The translations under genes were made by a program, and so were the position numbers. The notes beneath the pieces were generated by a model. The model was given only the letters and a program-made list of their open reading frames with translations. It had not been told where the DNA came from and made no database searches. Source: Paraconexibacter algicola (GTDB taxonomy: Bacteria > Actinomycetota > Thermoleophilia > Solirubrobacterales > Solirubrobacteraceae). From it: 64,000 nucleotides of DNA. The stretch is from contig NZ_PYYB01000002.1 of NCBI RefSeq assembly GCF_003044185.1, positions 372,001 to 436,000 of the forward strand, written 5' to 3'. Positions 1-7,636 of this stretch are shown piece by piece. The number at the start of each line of letters is the position of its first letter. Within the stretch, counting starts at the first letter, position 1.

Positions 1-1680
1 CTCCCGTGCGGGCACGCGCACGCGGGTGTCCGGGCGCGGCGGTGGCGCCTCGCGGTTGCCCGCCCGGTCGACCGCCACGGTGTAGAAGGCGTAGCGACTG
101 CCGCGCGCGACCCGCACGCGCGCGCTGCCCGTGCGCGAGCTCGCGATGCGCCGCGCCGGACGCCCGTTGGCCGAGCGCCAGAGCTCCACCCGGGCGACGC
201 CGCTGGCGGTCAGGCGGGCCGGTGCGCGATCGGCGCTCGTCCAGCGCAGGGTCAGGCGGCCGTCACGCGGCCGACCGGGGCGGCGCAGCCGCGAGGTCGG
301 CGCGGCACGGTCCAGGGCGCGTGCCGCGGTGACGGCGGCTCCCGCGTCGACGATGCCCCAGCCGAGCTCCGCGGTCCAGCCGGTCCCGGCCGGCCGGCGC
401 GCGGTCTCCTTCAGCAGCCGCACGACCTCCGCGACCGACAGGTCCGGGTTGAGGTCGCGCACGAGCGCGGCGACCGCGGCCACGATCGGGGTCGCCATCG
501 AGGTGCCCTGCAGGTAGGCGTAGCGGTCGTCCCCGTTCAGGGTCGCGCGGCAGCTGCAGCCGGCGTCGAACAGGCCGCCCCGCTCGAGCTCGGTGGTCTG
601 TCCGGGGAACGCGCCGAAGAGGCCGCGCGGCCCGCCGCTGACGTTGAACGCCCCGTAGGCCGCGAGGGAGATCTGGGAGCCGAAGCCGGCGAAGCTCGCC
701 CGCTCGTCGACGAAGTTCGCGGCGGTCACCGACAGGCCTAGGCCCTGGGTGATGTCGGGCCCGGTCCCGGTGGGCTGCAGGACGTTGCTCGGGTCGCCCT
801 GCTCCTGCACCGGCTCGTCGGCGGCCGCGGCCACCGGCACCGCGCCCTGGTCGACCGCGTACCGCAGGGCCTCGACGAGGACGCGTGCGGCGGGCTGCCG
901 GCCGTCGGTGCCGAAGCTCATCGTGATCGCGTGCGCCCCCGCGTCGGCGGCCGCGACGATCGCCCGGGCGATGCTCGAGTCCGACAGGTCGGACTTGTAG
1001 ACGAGCATCCGGCAGCCGAGCCCCGCGCCGGTGATGCCGATCCCGTCGTCACCGGCCGCGCACGCCATCGAGGCGACGTGGGTGCCGTGCCCCGTCTCGT
1101 CGGTGCGCGCGTCCCCACCGCCACGGTCGTCGAGGTCGACGGCGTCGATGATCCGGCCGGCGAAGTCCGGGTGCGCGGCGTCCACGCCGGTGTCGATCAC
1201 CGCGACGCGCGCGCCCTCGCCGCGGGTGACGTCCCAGGCCGCGAACAGCCCGGTCCGCGCGACCCACCACTGCAGCGGCGTGTCCGGTGACGCCCGCGGC
1301 TCGGGCGTCACGAGGGCCGGGTCGTCGGGCACGAACCGCGGGGTGTGCCGCTGCTCGGCCTCCGCGTGGGCCACGCCCGGCAGGGCGCGCAGCCGGGACG
1401 CGAACGCCGCGGGGCCGACCCCGGCCGGCGGGCGCACGACGACGGTGTCCAGGTGCGGCACCGCGATCCCGGTCGCGCGGGCACCGGCGCGCGCCGTGAG
1501 CGCCCGGACCGCCGCGGCGGTCGCGCGCGGGCCCTCGGCCGACCCGGCGGGCCGGTCGAGCGTCACGAGGACCCGGCCGGTCGCGGTGCTCGCGGTGGCC
1601 GTCGGCGCCGGGCCGAGGACCATGGCGAACAGAGCGAGGACCGTGAGCGTTCCTCCGCGCTGTCGGGTCGGGCCGGGCAT
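1..1680 (-). CDS. Secreted subtilisin-family (S8) serine peptidase, C-terminus beyond window edge
   Basis: Exported endopeptidase. There are 560 codons and no stop before the window edge, so the 3' end is missing. Residues 1-30 look like a signal peptide and 35-110 fit an I9-type propeptide. The triad is visible: Asp163 in VIDTGVD, His198 in GHGTHVA, Ser394 in GTSMATP. From about residue 450 a beta-rich, FN3-like domain follows. Oddity: the oxyanion-hole Asn normally seen in AAGN is replaced (AAAADE near residue 288), so Asp or Ala sits there. The ATG was chosen because the signal peptide follows directly and a -10-like TATCGT lies 10 bases upstream. Family assignment is firm; the substrate is unknown. 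Confidence 0.93.
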   Translation of the reverse strand, partial: MPGPTRQRGGTLTVLALFAMVLGPAPTATASTATGRVLVTLDRPAGSAEGPRATAAAVRALTARAGARATGIAVPHLDTVVVRPPAGVGPAAFASRLRALPGVAHAEAEQRHTPRFVPDDPALVTPEPRASPDTPLQWWVARTGLFAAWDVTRGEGARVAVIDTGVDAAHPDFAGRIIDAVDLDDRGGGDARTDETGHGTHVASMACAAGDDGIGITGAGLGCRMLVYKSDLSDSSIARAIVAAADAGAHAITMSFGTDGRQPAARVLVEALRYAVDQGAVPVAAAADEPVQEQGDPSNVLQPTGTGPDITQGLGLSVTAANFVDERASFAGFGSQISLAAYGAFNVSGGPRGLFGAFPGQTTELERGGLFDAGCSCRATLNGDDRYAYLQGTSMATPIVAAVAALVRDLNPDLSVAEVVRLLKETARRPAGTGWTAELGWGIVDAGAAVTAARALDRAAPTSRLRRPGRPRDGRLTLRWTSADRAPARLTASGVARVELWRSANGRPARRIASSRTGSARVRVARGSRYAFYTVAVDRAGNREAPPPRPDTRVRVPARE

Positions 1681-1753
1681 CTGCAGGAGCACGATAACTC
1701 CGCGGCCGGGTGTCCCGCAGCGGTTGCGGGCGGCGCGCCCGCGACCGCTCAGC

Positions 1754-2050
1754 TCAGTAGCCGAGCGCGAACTTGGCGTCCTCGCTCATCCGCTCCGCCG
1801 TCCACGGCGGCGTGAACGTCATCTCCGACTCGACGGACTCGACGCCCTCGAGCTCGCTGACGAACTCGTCGATCTGCTCGATGACCTGCGGGCCGATCGG
1901 GCAGCCGGGCGAGGTCAGCGTGAACGTCACGTGGACGTGCCCGCCGTCCACCGAGATGCCGTAGATCAGCCCGAGCTCCGGGAAGCTCAGCCCGAGCTCC
2001 GGGTCGATCACGTTCTCGAGCGCGGCCTCGACGTCGTCAACGGTCACCAT
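1754..2050 (-). CDS. DUF59/MIP18-family iron-sulfur assembly factor
   Basis: Small cytoplasmic protein (98 aa) of the SufT/PaaD/MIP18 family, whose members help mature or insert Fe-S clusters. The hallmark SPGCP motif with its conserved Cys is at residues 48-52, and the acidic VIDPELGLSFPELGLIY segment near the N-terminus is also typical. The length matches stand-alone family members. No suf genes are next to it, so the partner is not shown by context. A TAGACT -10 box sits 6 bases before the ATG with no Shine-Dalgarno, so the mRNA is probably leaderless. Its promoter is back-to-back with that of the STAS gene on the other strand. Confidence 0.9.
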   Translation of the reverse strand: MVTVDDVEAALENVIDPELGLSFPELGLIYGISVDGGHVHVTFTLTSPGCPIGPQVIEQIDEFVSELEGVESVESEMTFTPPWTAERMSEDAKFALGY

Positions 2051-2064
2051 GCGCCCAGTCTAGC

Positions 2065-2094
2065 TTGAGCGGTCGGCGGGCTCCGGGATAGGGT
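2065..2094 (+). promoter_or_regulatory. Promoter of the STAS gene (-35 TTGAGC, -10 TAGGGT)
   Basis: TTGAGC at 2065-2070 and TAGGGT at 2089-2094 are separated by 18 bases. The -10 box ends 6 bases before codon ATC at 2101, the same spacing seen at the leaderless genes of this window. The box itself contains an in-frame stop (TAG 2089-2091), so translation cannot begin further upstream in this frame. Confidence 0.6.
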
Positions 2095-2100
2095 CGCGCC

Positions 2101-2409
2101 ATCGTCGACTTCCACGATGAGCCCCCGTTCCTGCGCTGCTCCGGCGACGAGGACCGCACGACGCAGAGCCGCCGTCGCCGGGCCCTCTCGCGGGCGCTGC
2201 GCGCCCGTGGCGAGCTCGTCGTCGACCTCAGCGAGCTCGCGTGGGCCGACGCGTCGCTGATGCTCGACCTGATGATGGTCGCCCGCCGCCTGCGCCAGGT
2301 CGGGCACGGCATGGTGCTGCGCGGCGCGCAGCCGCAGATCGCACGGCTGATCGAGCTCGTCGGCCTGCACCGGCTGCCGGGCGTCCGCGTCGAGCCCGCA
2401 CCCGCCTGA
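2101..2409 (+). CDS. STAS-domain protein (anti-sigma factor antagonist-like), apparent AUC start
   Basis: Single STAS domain of about 102 residues, the SpoIIAA/RsbV fold that normally binds anti-sigma kinases. The core reads LVVDLSELAWADASLMLDLMM; the Asp-Ala-Ser keeps the Ser aligned with the phosphorylated Ser of SpoIIAA. The frame has a stop at 2089 and no ATG, GTG or TTG before the domain starts. Codon ATC at 2101 lies exactly where a leaderless mRNA from the adjacent promoter should begin; CTG at 2131 is the only other plausible start and would cut off ten residues. No cognate kinase or sigma factor is adjacent. The coding call is firm; the start is inferred. Confidence 0.75.
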   Translation: MVDFHDEPPFLRCSGDEDRTTQSRRRRALSRALRARGELVVDLSELAWADASLMLDLMMVARRLRQVGHGMVLRGAQPQIARLIELVGLHRLPGVRVEPAPA

Positions 2410-2462
2410 GCGCGGCGCCACGCCGCGGGGTGGTCGCGCGCCCCGCTGCCGTAGCCTTGACG

Positions 2463-2972
2463 GTGCGCATGCCGCTCCTCCTGGTCCTCCTGTTCCTGCT
2501 CGTCCCGATCGTCGAGCTCTACGTGATCATCCAGGTCGGCCAGGCGATCGGCGTCCTCAACACGATCGGGATCCTGATCCTCGACTCGGTGCTCGGCACC
2601 GTGCTGCTGCGCTCGCAGGGTCGCGCGGTCTGGCGGCGCTTCAACGAGGCGCTCGCCGCGGGCCGGCCGCCGGCCCGCGAGGTCCTCGACGGGGCGCTCG
2701 TCATCTTCGGCGGCGCGCTGCTGCTGACGCCCGGCTTTCTCTCCGACGTGCTGGGCATCGTGCTGCTGCTGCCGCCCACGCGCGCGGTCGTGCGGCGCAT
2801 CCTGCTGCGCGGCGCGCTGAGCCGGATCGCGTTCACGGTCGGCGGCCCGTTCGGCGCGGCCGGCGCGAACGCGGCGATGCGCGGCCGTCCGGGACCGCGC
2901 CGTCCCGCCGAGGACGACGTCGTCGAGGGCACCGCGCACGAGATCCACGACCCCCGCAAGGAGCTCCCGTGA
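2463..2972 (+). CDS. fxsA: FxsA family membrane protein
   Basis: Integral membrane protein of the FxsA family (169 aa from this start). In E. coli FxsA relieves F-plasmid exclusion of phage T7; its cellular role is otherwise unclear. The family signature is clear: a first helix ending in PIVELYVIIQVGQAIG, then a TPGFLSDVLGI motif and the final helix, with a charged cytoplasmic tail. GTG 2463 is chosen because TAGCCT (2452-2457) lies 5 bases before it; ATG 2469 is a close alternative. It overlaps the next gene by 4 bases (GTGA), so the two are translationally coupled. Confidence 0.85.
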   Translation: MRMPLLLVLLFLLVPIVELYVIIQVGQAIGVLNTIGILILDSVLGTVLLRSQGRAVWRRFNEALAAGRPPAREVLDGALVIFGGALLLTPGFLSDVLGIVLLLPPTRAVVRRILLRGALSRIAFTVGGPFGAAGANAAMRGRPGPRRPAEDDVVEGTAHEIHDPRKELP

Positions 2973-3895
2973 CCGTCACCGCCGAGCACGAGACCCCCCG
3001 GCCCGGACAGGGCGCCGCGTTCAGCGACGCCGTGACGTTCGCGTTCGGCGACCCCGCCGCGGACGTCTACGGCCTGGCCCGCATCGGCCGCTCCCCCGGC
3101 GAGGACGGCGCCCCGCAGGGCAGCGGCCTCGCGGTCCTGTTCTCCGGGCGCGAGCCGGTCGCGGTGCGTGCCGCGGGCGGCCTGCCGGTCGCCGGGGACG
3201 GCTGGGAGGGCGTCGACGCCGCCGGGGTCCGCACGACCGTCGAGGAGCCGCTCGCCGCCTGGACCGTGTCGTTCGAGAGCGAGGACGGCAGCTCGGGCTT
3301 CGAGCTGCGCTTCGAGGCCGCCAGCCAGCCGGGCGAGCTCGATCCCGAGAGCGACGCCGCACGGCTGGGCGGCATGACCGGCTACGACCAGCTCTGCCGC
3401 GTGACGGGGTCGGCACGGGTGCGCGGCGGACTGCGCCGCGTCGACTGCCTCGGGCAGCGCGGCCACTCGTGGGGCGCCCCCGACTGGGACGACGTGGCGC
3501 TGGCCCGGACGGTGAGCGCGTGGATCACGCCGACCGACGGCGCGACGCTGACCGCGATCCGTCCCAGCGACGGGCGCCGCGGCACCCGCACGCACGCCGA
3601 CGAGGCCCTCGCCGCGACGCTGTTCGCCCCGGACGGGGACGGCCCCGCCGTGGCCCTCGCGGTCGAGGAGCCCCGGCTGTCGACGACGATGGACGGCGAG
3701 CTGCGCCAGCGACGCGCCGGCCTGGAGCTGTGGGTCGATCCCGAGGGCTACCCGGCGCGGATCGCGGGCGAGGTGCTCTGCGGGACGTCCCTGGACCTGG
3801 GGCGGCTGCGGCTGGACTGCGCGTTCTTCGCCTGGTCGATGGACGGCCGCCACGGCGTGGGCCGCTACGACGTCGTGCGCCGGGTGGCCGCATGA
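2969..3895 (+). CDS. Hypothetical lipocalin-like protein (CrtC/DUF7064-like)
   Basis: Soluble 308-aa protein without signal peptide or membrane segment, predicted mostly beta. The region GQRGHSWGAPDWDD near residue 165 resembles the HSWG motif of the CrtC/AttH-like and DUF7064 lipocalin-fold group, whose characterised members include carotenoid hydratases; similar proteins are also found near lipid genes. I cannot assign a substrate. The gene starts with GTG inside the stop of fxsA and ends in an ATGA overlap with the HAD gene, making a tight three-gene unit. Function is unknown; the fold suggestion is an inference from one motif and overall character. Confidence 0.65.
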   Translation: MTVTAEHETPRPGQGAAFSDAVTFAFGDPAADVYGLARIGRSPGEDGAPQGSGLAVLFSGREPVAVRAAGGLPVAGDGWEGVDAAGVRTTVEEPLAAWTVSFESEDGSSGFELRFEAASQPGELDPESDAARLGGMTGYDQLCRVTGSARVRGGLRRVDCLGQRGHSWGAPDWDDVALARTVSAWITPTDGATLTAIRPSDGRRGTRTHADEALAATLFAPDGDGPAVALAVEEPRLSTTMDGELRQRRAGLELWVDPEGYPARIAGEVLCGTSLDLGRLRLDCAFFAWSMDGRHGVGRYDVVRRVAA

Positions 3896-4524
3896 GCCGC
3901 GGGGTCGTCTGCGACTTCGGCGGCGTGCTCACCTCGCCGCTGCAGGAGGCCTTCACGGCGTGGGAGCGGCTGTCGGGCGTGCCGCTGAGCGCGCTCGGCA
4001 CGGCGATGACCACCCTGACGGAGCGCACGGGCCGCCATCCGCTGTACGAGCTCGAGTGCGGCCGCGTGACCGAGGCGGCCTTCCAGGCCGACCTCGCCGC
4101 GCAGATGACCGTCGACCTGGGGCGCGAGGTGACGATGGACGGCTTCACCGAGACGTACTTCGCGAACCTGCACCCCAACGCCGAGCTGCTCGACTACCTG
4201 ACGGTCCTGCGCGGCGAGGGCGTGCCACTGGCGCTGCTGACGAACAACGTCCGCGAGTGGGGCCCGTACTGGCGGGCGATGTTCCCGGTCGACGACCTGT
4301 TCGAGATCGTCGTCGACTCCGCGCACGTCGGGATCCGCAAGCCGGACGAGGAGATCTACCGCATGACGTGCGAGCGGTTCGGCCGTCCGCCCGAGGCGTG
4401 CGCGTTCATCGACGACTTCGCGCACAACTGCGAGGCCGCCGCCGCGGTCGGCCTGCATCCCGTCTGGTACCAGGGCGACGTGCCCGCCACGATCGCGGCG
4501 GTCGACGCGTTCCTGGGACGCTAG
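3892..4524 (+). CDS. HAD superfamily phosphatase (DFGG subgroup)
   Basis: Haloacid-dehalogenase-fold hydrolase of 210 aa. All four motifs can be read: motif I DFGGVL with nucleophile Asp at residue 8, motif II LLTNN, motif III Lys in RKPDEEIY, and motif IV FIDDFAHNC. As in the soluble-epoxide-hydrolase N-terminal group, the second motif I Asp is replaced by Gly, which suggests phosphatase chemistry with altered acid/base or low activity. The ATG overlaps the stop of the upstream gene. Its stop overlaps that of the convergent gene on the minus strand by 4 bases. The substrate is unknown. Confidence 0.85.
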   Translation: MSRGVVCDFGGVLTSPLQEAFTAWERLSGVPLSALGTAMTTLTERTGRHPLYELECGRVTEAAFQADLAAQMTVDLGREVTMDGFTETYFANLHPNAELLDYLTVLRGEGVPLALLTNNVREWGPYWRAMFPVDDLFEIVVDSAHVGIRKPDEEIYRMTCERFGRPPEACAFIDDFAHNCEAAAAVGLHPVWYQGDVPATIAAVDAFLGR

Positions 4525-4976
4525 TTGTCGGAGCCCAGCCGGTCCCAGAGGTAGAGCTCGAGGCACTCGCTCGCGAGCTCGGTCGCGCGCTCGCGCGACA
4601 GGCGCGGCAGCACGGTCTCCAGCGCCTGCTCCTCCGCGACGCCGGCGTCGAACGCCTCCTCCCCGCGGAAGCCCGCGGCGATCTTCAGCGCCTCGCGCCG
4701 GTTCTCCCCGAGCTTCGGGAAGACGCCGGTCAGGAACTCGCGGTTGGCGATCGGATGCCCGACCTCAAGCGACGCGTGCCACGCGGCGAGCATCGACAGG
4801 TCGTGCTCGTCGAGGTCGGCGACCGCCTTGGCGTAGTGGGCCTCGAGGTCCTGCTCGGGGATCTCGTCGACCCACGCGCGGACGAGCTCGCCGAGCAGCT
4901 GCCGGCGGGCCTCGCGGCCGACGGATTCGGCGATGACGCGGATCGCGTCCTGGGGTTCGATGAAGCAGAGGGCCAT
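4521..4976 (-). CDS. Hypothetical protein, all-alpha, 151 aa
   Basis: Unrecognised soluble protein predicted to be almost entirely helical and rich in Glu and Ala, with no signal peptide, Cys cluster or known catalytic motif. The start at ATG 4976 is favoured over upstream in-frame codons because GAGGAA lies 9 bases before it and the upstream reading is Pro/Arg-rich filler. This is one of the few genes here with a clear ribosome binding site, so it has a real 5' leader in the 190-base gap behind the sigma gene. Function cannot be inferred. Confidence 0.7.
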   Translation of the reverse strand: MALCFIEPQDAIRVIAESVGREARRQLLGELVRAWVDEIPEQDLEAHYAKAVADLDEHDLSMLAAWHASLEVGHPIANREFLTGVFPKLGENRREALKIAAGFRGEEAFDAGVAEEQALETVLPRLSRERATELASECLELYLWDRLGSDN

Positions 4977-5167
4977 TGCAGCTTCCTCAAGCGCTCGAGG
5001 GACGGTGCGGACGTGCTGCACCGTAGGCCGCGGACCGGACGGCAGATCGGTACGGACCCGTACGGTCGCGGCGGGATTCCCGCACGTTGCGACAACGCCG
5101 CCGGCCGGGGCCGCGACGGCGTTTCCCGCAGGATGCGGGGTGATCGTCGCGCGCGGTCTGTGGACCG

Positions 5168-6460
5168 TCACGGCAGGAGGTCCCCGGAGTCGCCGCCCGA
5201 CGGCGCGCGGCGCGTGGGTGCGCGCGCGGCGGACGGGGCCGGCGCGGCCGCCGCGCCGGACGCCGGCGGGGCCGGTTGCGCGGCCCGGGCCGACGCGACG
5301 GCGGCGCGCGGCACGACGGCCGGCGCCGGGCGCTCGGCCGGCCCCGGGTCCTCCAGCGTGCCGGGGCCGAACTCGCCGCCGCCACCGCTCGAGGCGGCGG
5401 TCGCGGTCCGCCGGGCGCTCCGACGGGTGCGCCCCCGATCAGGGTCCACGGTCGGTGCGACCGGGCGGGACACCGCCGTCCGCGCCGCCGTCGCCACGGT
5501 CGCGGCCGGCACCGTGACCGGCCGCGCGCGGGCCGCTCGCGCCGGCGGCTCGGTGGGCGGGCCCGGGCGCGCGGCGCGCTCCTGCTGCGCCCCGCGCGGC
5601 GGGACCACGACGCGCTCGACCGCGACCGCCCCACCACCCGCGATCGCGGCGGCCGACGCGGCGACCGCGGCGGCCTTGCCGCCGGTGAGCGCCTCGACCG
5701 CCGCCTGGGCCCGCGCGGCGGAGCCGACCGCGCGCTCCTGCAGCGCCACCCAGAGCCCGACCGCCAGCGGGGCGAGCGCCAGCGGCCCGCGGGAGCGGTG
5801 CGCCGTGCGCAGCTCCGCGCGGCAGGCCGGACAGTTGCGCACGTGACGCCGGGCGGCGACGAGGTCCTCCGGTGCCGCGCGTCCGGACCGCAGCGCCCCG
5901 AGCAGCGGTCGCCAGCGGTCGCACTCCTCCCCGGACTCGATCCCCGCGATCCGGGCGCGCAGTCGCGCGCGGCCCTCGGCGAGCGAGCGGTTGACCTTCG
6001 TTCGCGTCCAGCCCAGATCGCGGGCGATCTCCTCGTAGCTCGCACCCGCGGCCTTCAGCCAGAGCGCCTGCAGCTCCGCCGGCTTGAGGTGCCCGAGCGC
6101 CTCGGTCGTGCGGTCCAGGCGCTCGCGCTCGAGCAGGCGCTCGTCCGGCGGCGGGACGTGCCGGGTGTCGCTGCGGTCGACCTCGTCGGCGCTGCCCCCG
6201 GGCAGCAGCCGCTGGCGCTCGGCGCGGACCGCCCACGCCTCCCGCTTGGTGACGGTGAAGAGCCAGCGGTGCGCGTCGGCAGGCTCCAGCCGGGCGGCGT
6301 GGCGCAGGAACAGCTCCAGCGCGCGCTGCAGCGCGTCGGCGGCGTCGTCCTCGCAGAGGCTGTGCCGGCGCGCGGTGCGCCGCAGCTCGTCGTGGTGTGC
6401 GGCGAGCGTCCGCGCGATCAGCGCCTGCGCCGCGTCCTGCCGGTCCTCCGTCGTCGCCAC
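5168..6460 (-). CDS. ECF-type sigma factor fused to zinc-finger and membrane tail
   Basis: RNA polymerase sigma-70 family protein of 430 aa, far longer than a plain ECF factor (about 180). Residues ~15-90 are region 2 (ADALQRALELFLRHAARL) and ~125-180 region 4, a helix-turn-helix with YEEIARDLGWTRTKVNRSL. Then follows a zf-HC2-like site: Cys in GEEC and HVRNCPAC. Two hydrophobic stretches follow, then a Pro/Ala-rich tail of about 150 residues that would lie outside the membrane. Sigma and anti-sigma functions thus seem joined in one chain. GTG 6460 is chosen because GGAGGA lies 9 bases upstream. No target genes are evident. Confidence 0.82.
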   Translation of the reverse strand: MATTEDRQDAAQALIARTLAAHHDELRRTARRHSLCEDDAADALQRALELFLRHAARLEPADAHRWLFTVTKREAWAVRAERQRLLPGGSADEVDRSDTRHVPPPDERLLERERLDRTTEALGHLKPAELQALWLKAAGASYEEIARDLGWTRTKVNRSLAEGRARLRARIAGIESGEECDRWRPLLGALRSGRAAPEDLVAARRHVRNCPACRAELRTAHRSRGPLALAPLAVGLWVALQERAVGSAARAQAAVEALTGGKAAAVAASAAAIAGGGAVAVERVVVPPRGAQQERAARPGPPTEPPARAARARPVTVPAATVATAARTAVSRPVAPTVDPDRGRTRRSARRTATAASSGGGGEFGPGTLEDPGPAERPAPAVVPRAAVASARAAQPAPPASGAAAAPAPSAARAPTRRAPSGGDSGDLLP

Positions 6461-6568
6461 GTCCTGCCGTCCTCCGGGTCCCGGGACCGCCCCCACGACG
6501 GTCCCTGCACCCCCTCCGAGTCGACGGCCGGCACGGCTGCCGGAAACCTCGCGGCGGGGAACGCCGCG

Positions 6569-7588
6569 TCAGGATGCAGCGTCGGAGGGCTCCTCCGGGG
6601 CCGGGGCGGCGCCGAGCACCCGGGCGACGCGGGCGCGGACCTCGTCGTCGACGCCGACCGTGGCCGCGGCCCGCAGCCGCGGGGCCGTCGCCGGCTGTCC
6701 GAAGTTGCGCAGCGCGAGGTCCAGTGCCGCGGCGGGCACGCCGGCCTCCGCGCAGAGCTCCGAGGACCGGCGCGAGAGGTTGATCGCGTCCCCGATCCCG
6801 AACACGCGCTTGGCGGCGACCACGACCGGATCGGTCGCGTCGGTGCCGTACATCAGCGTCCAGGGCTCGAGCTCGACGAGCCCGAGGCGGCTGACGAGCA
6901 CGAGCAGCTCGAACCGCGGCGAGCGACCGAAGCCCGGCAGCCCGAGCCGCTCGAACGCCCGGTCGAAGCGCCGCTGCGGCGTCCACGCCGCGTCACCGGC
7001 GAACGCCGCCTCCTGCGAGCCGGCACGCTGCGCCCAGGCCCGGTACGCCGCGAACGTGGCCGCGGCGCCCCGACGGCGGTCGATGCCGGCCCGCGGACCG
7101 AGCGGCAGCTCCCCCGGCTCGGGATCCGCCCCGTCCGCCCAGGTGGTCCGGACGGCGTCGATCGTCGCCCACGGCTCGTCGGTCTCCAGCGGACCGAGCG
7201 CCGCGATCTGGAACGCGAGCCAGAACGCCTCCTCGCGGTCCTCGTCCGCGAGGCGCGCGACCTCGCCGTAGCGGCCGGGCGCGGCGAGCTGCAGCTCCTC
7301 GACCCGGGCCACGGCGAACCCGAGCTCCTCCGCCAGCCGTGCGGCGTCCGCGGTCGCGCGCAGGCCGGGCACGAGCTCGTTGGCGTAGCCGTCCTCGGCC
7401 GCGCGGGCCTCCTTGCGGACCACGACACCGGGACGCGTGCGGGTCGCGCCGCCGGACGCGGTGCGCGGCGGGCGGCGCGGGGCGCTGCTCGTGCGCCGCG
7501 GCGCGGCCTCGCCGCTCGCCTTCTTCGCCTTCGCGACGCAGACGGGACAGCGCTCCTCGAGACGGCCGTGGCGGCAGAAGGTCGGCAT
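6569..7588 (-). CDS. Hypothetical protein with N-terminal zinc-ribbon-like site
   Basis: 339-aa protein I do not recognise. The first 20 residues carry a possible metal site (CRHGRLEERCPVC), followed by a Lys/Arg/Pro-rich linker to about residue 60 and a long alpha-helical domain with many Trp, Ala and Leu residues. No signal peptide or membrane span. The start is well supported: TAGACT lies 7 bases before the ATG, the leaderless arrangement common here. The Cys/His knuckle suggests nucleic-acid or protein binding, but that is only a guess. Confidence 0.72.
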   Translation of the reverse strand: MPTFCRHGRLEERCPVCVAKAKKASGEAAPRRTSSAPRRPPRTASGGATRTRPGVVVRKEARAAEDGYANELVPGLRATADAARLAEELGFAVARVEELQLAAPGRYGEVARLADEDREEAFWLAFQIAALGPLETDEPWATIDAVRTTWADGADPEPGELPLGPRAGIDRRRGAAATFAAYRAWAQRAGSQEAAFAGDAAWTPQRRFDRAFERLGLPGFGRSPRFELLVLVSRLGLVELEPWTLMYGTDATDPVVVAAKRVFGIGDAINLSRRSSELCAEAGVPAAALDLALRNFGQPATAPRLRAAATVGVDDEVRARVARVLGAAPAPEEPSDAAS

Positions 7589-7636
7589 GCCCCGCAGTCT
7601 AGGAGTCCGGCCCGCCCGGCCCTCCCCGGGCGGTGC

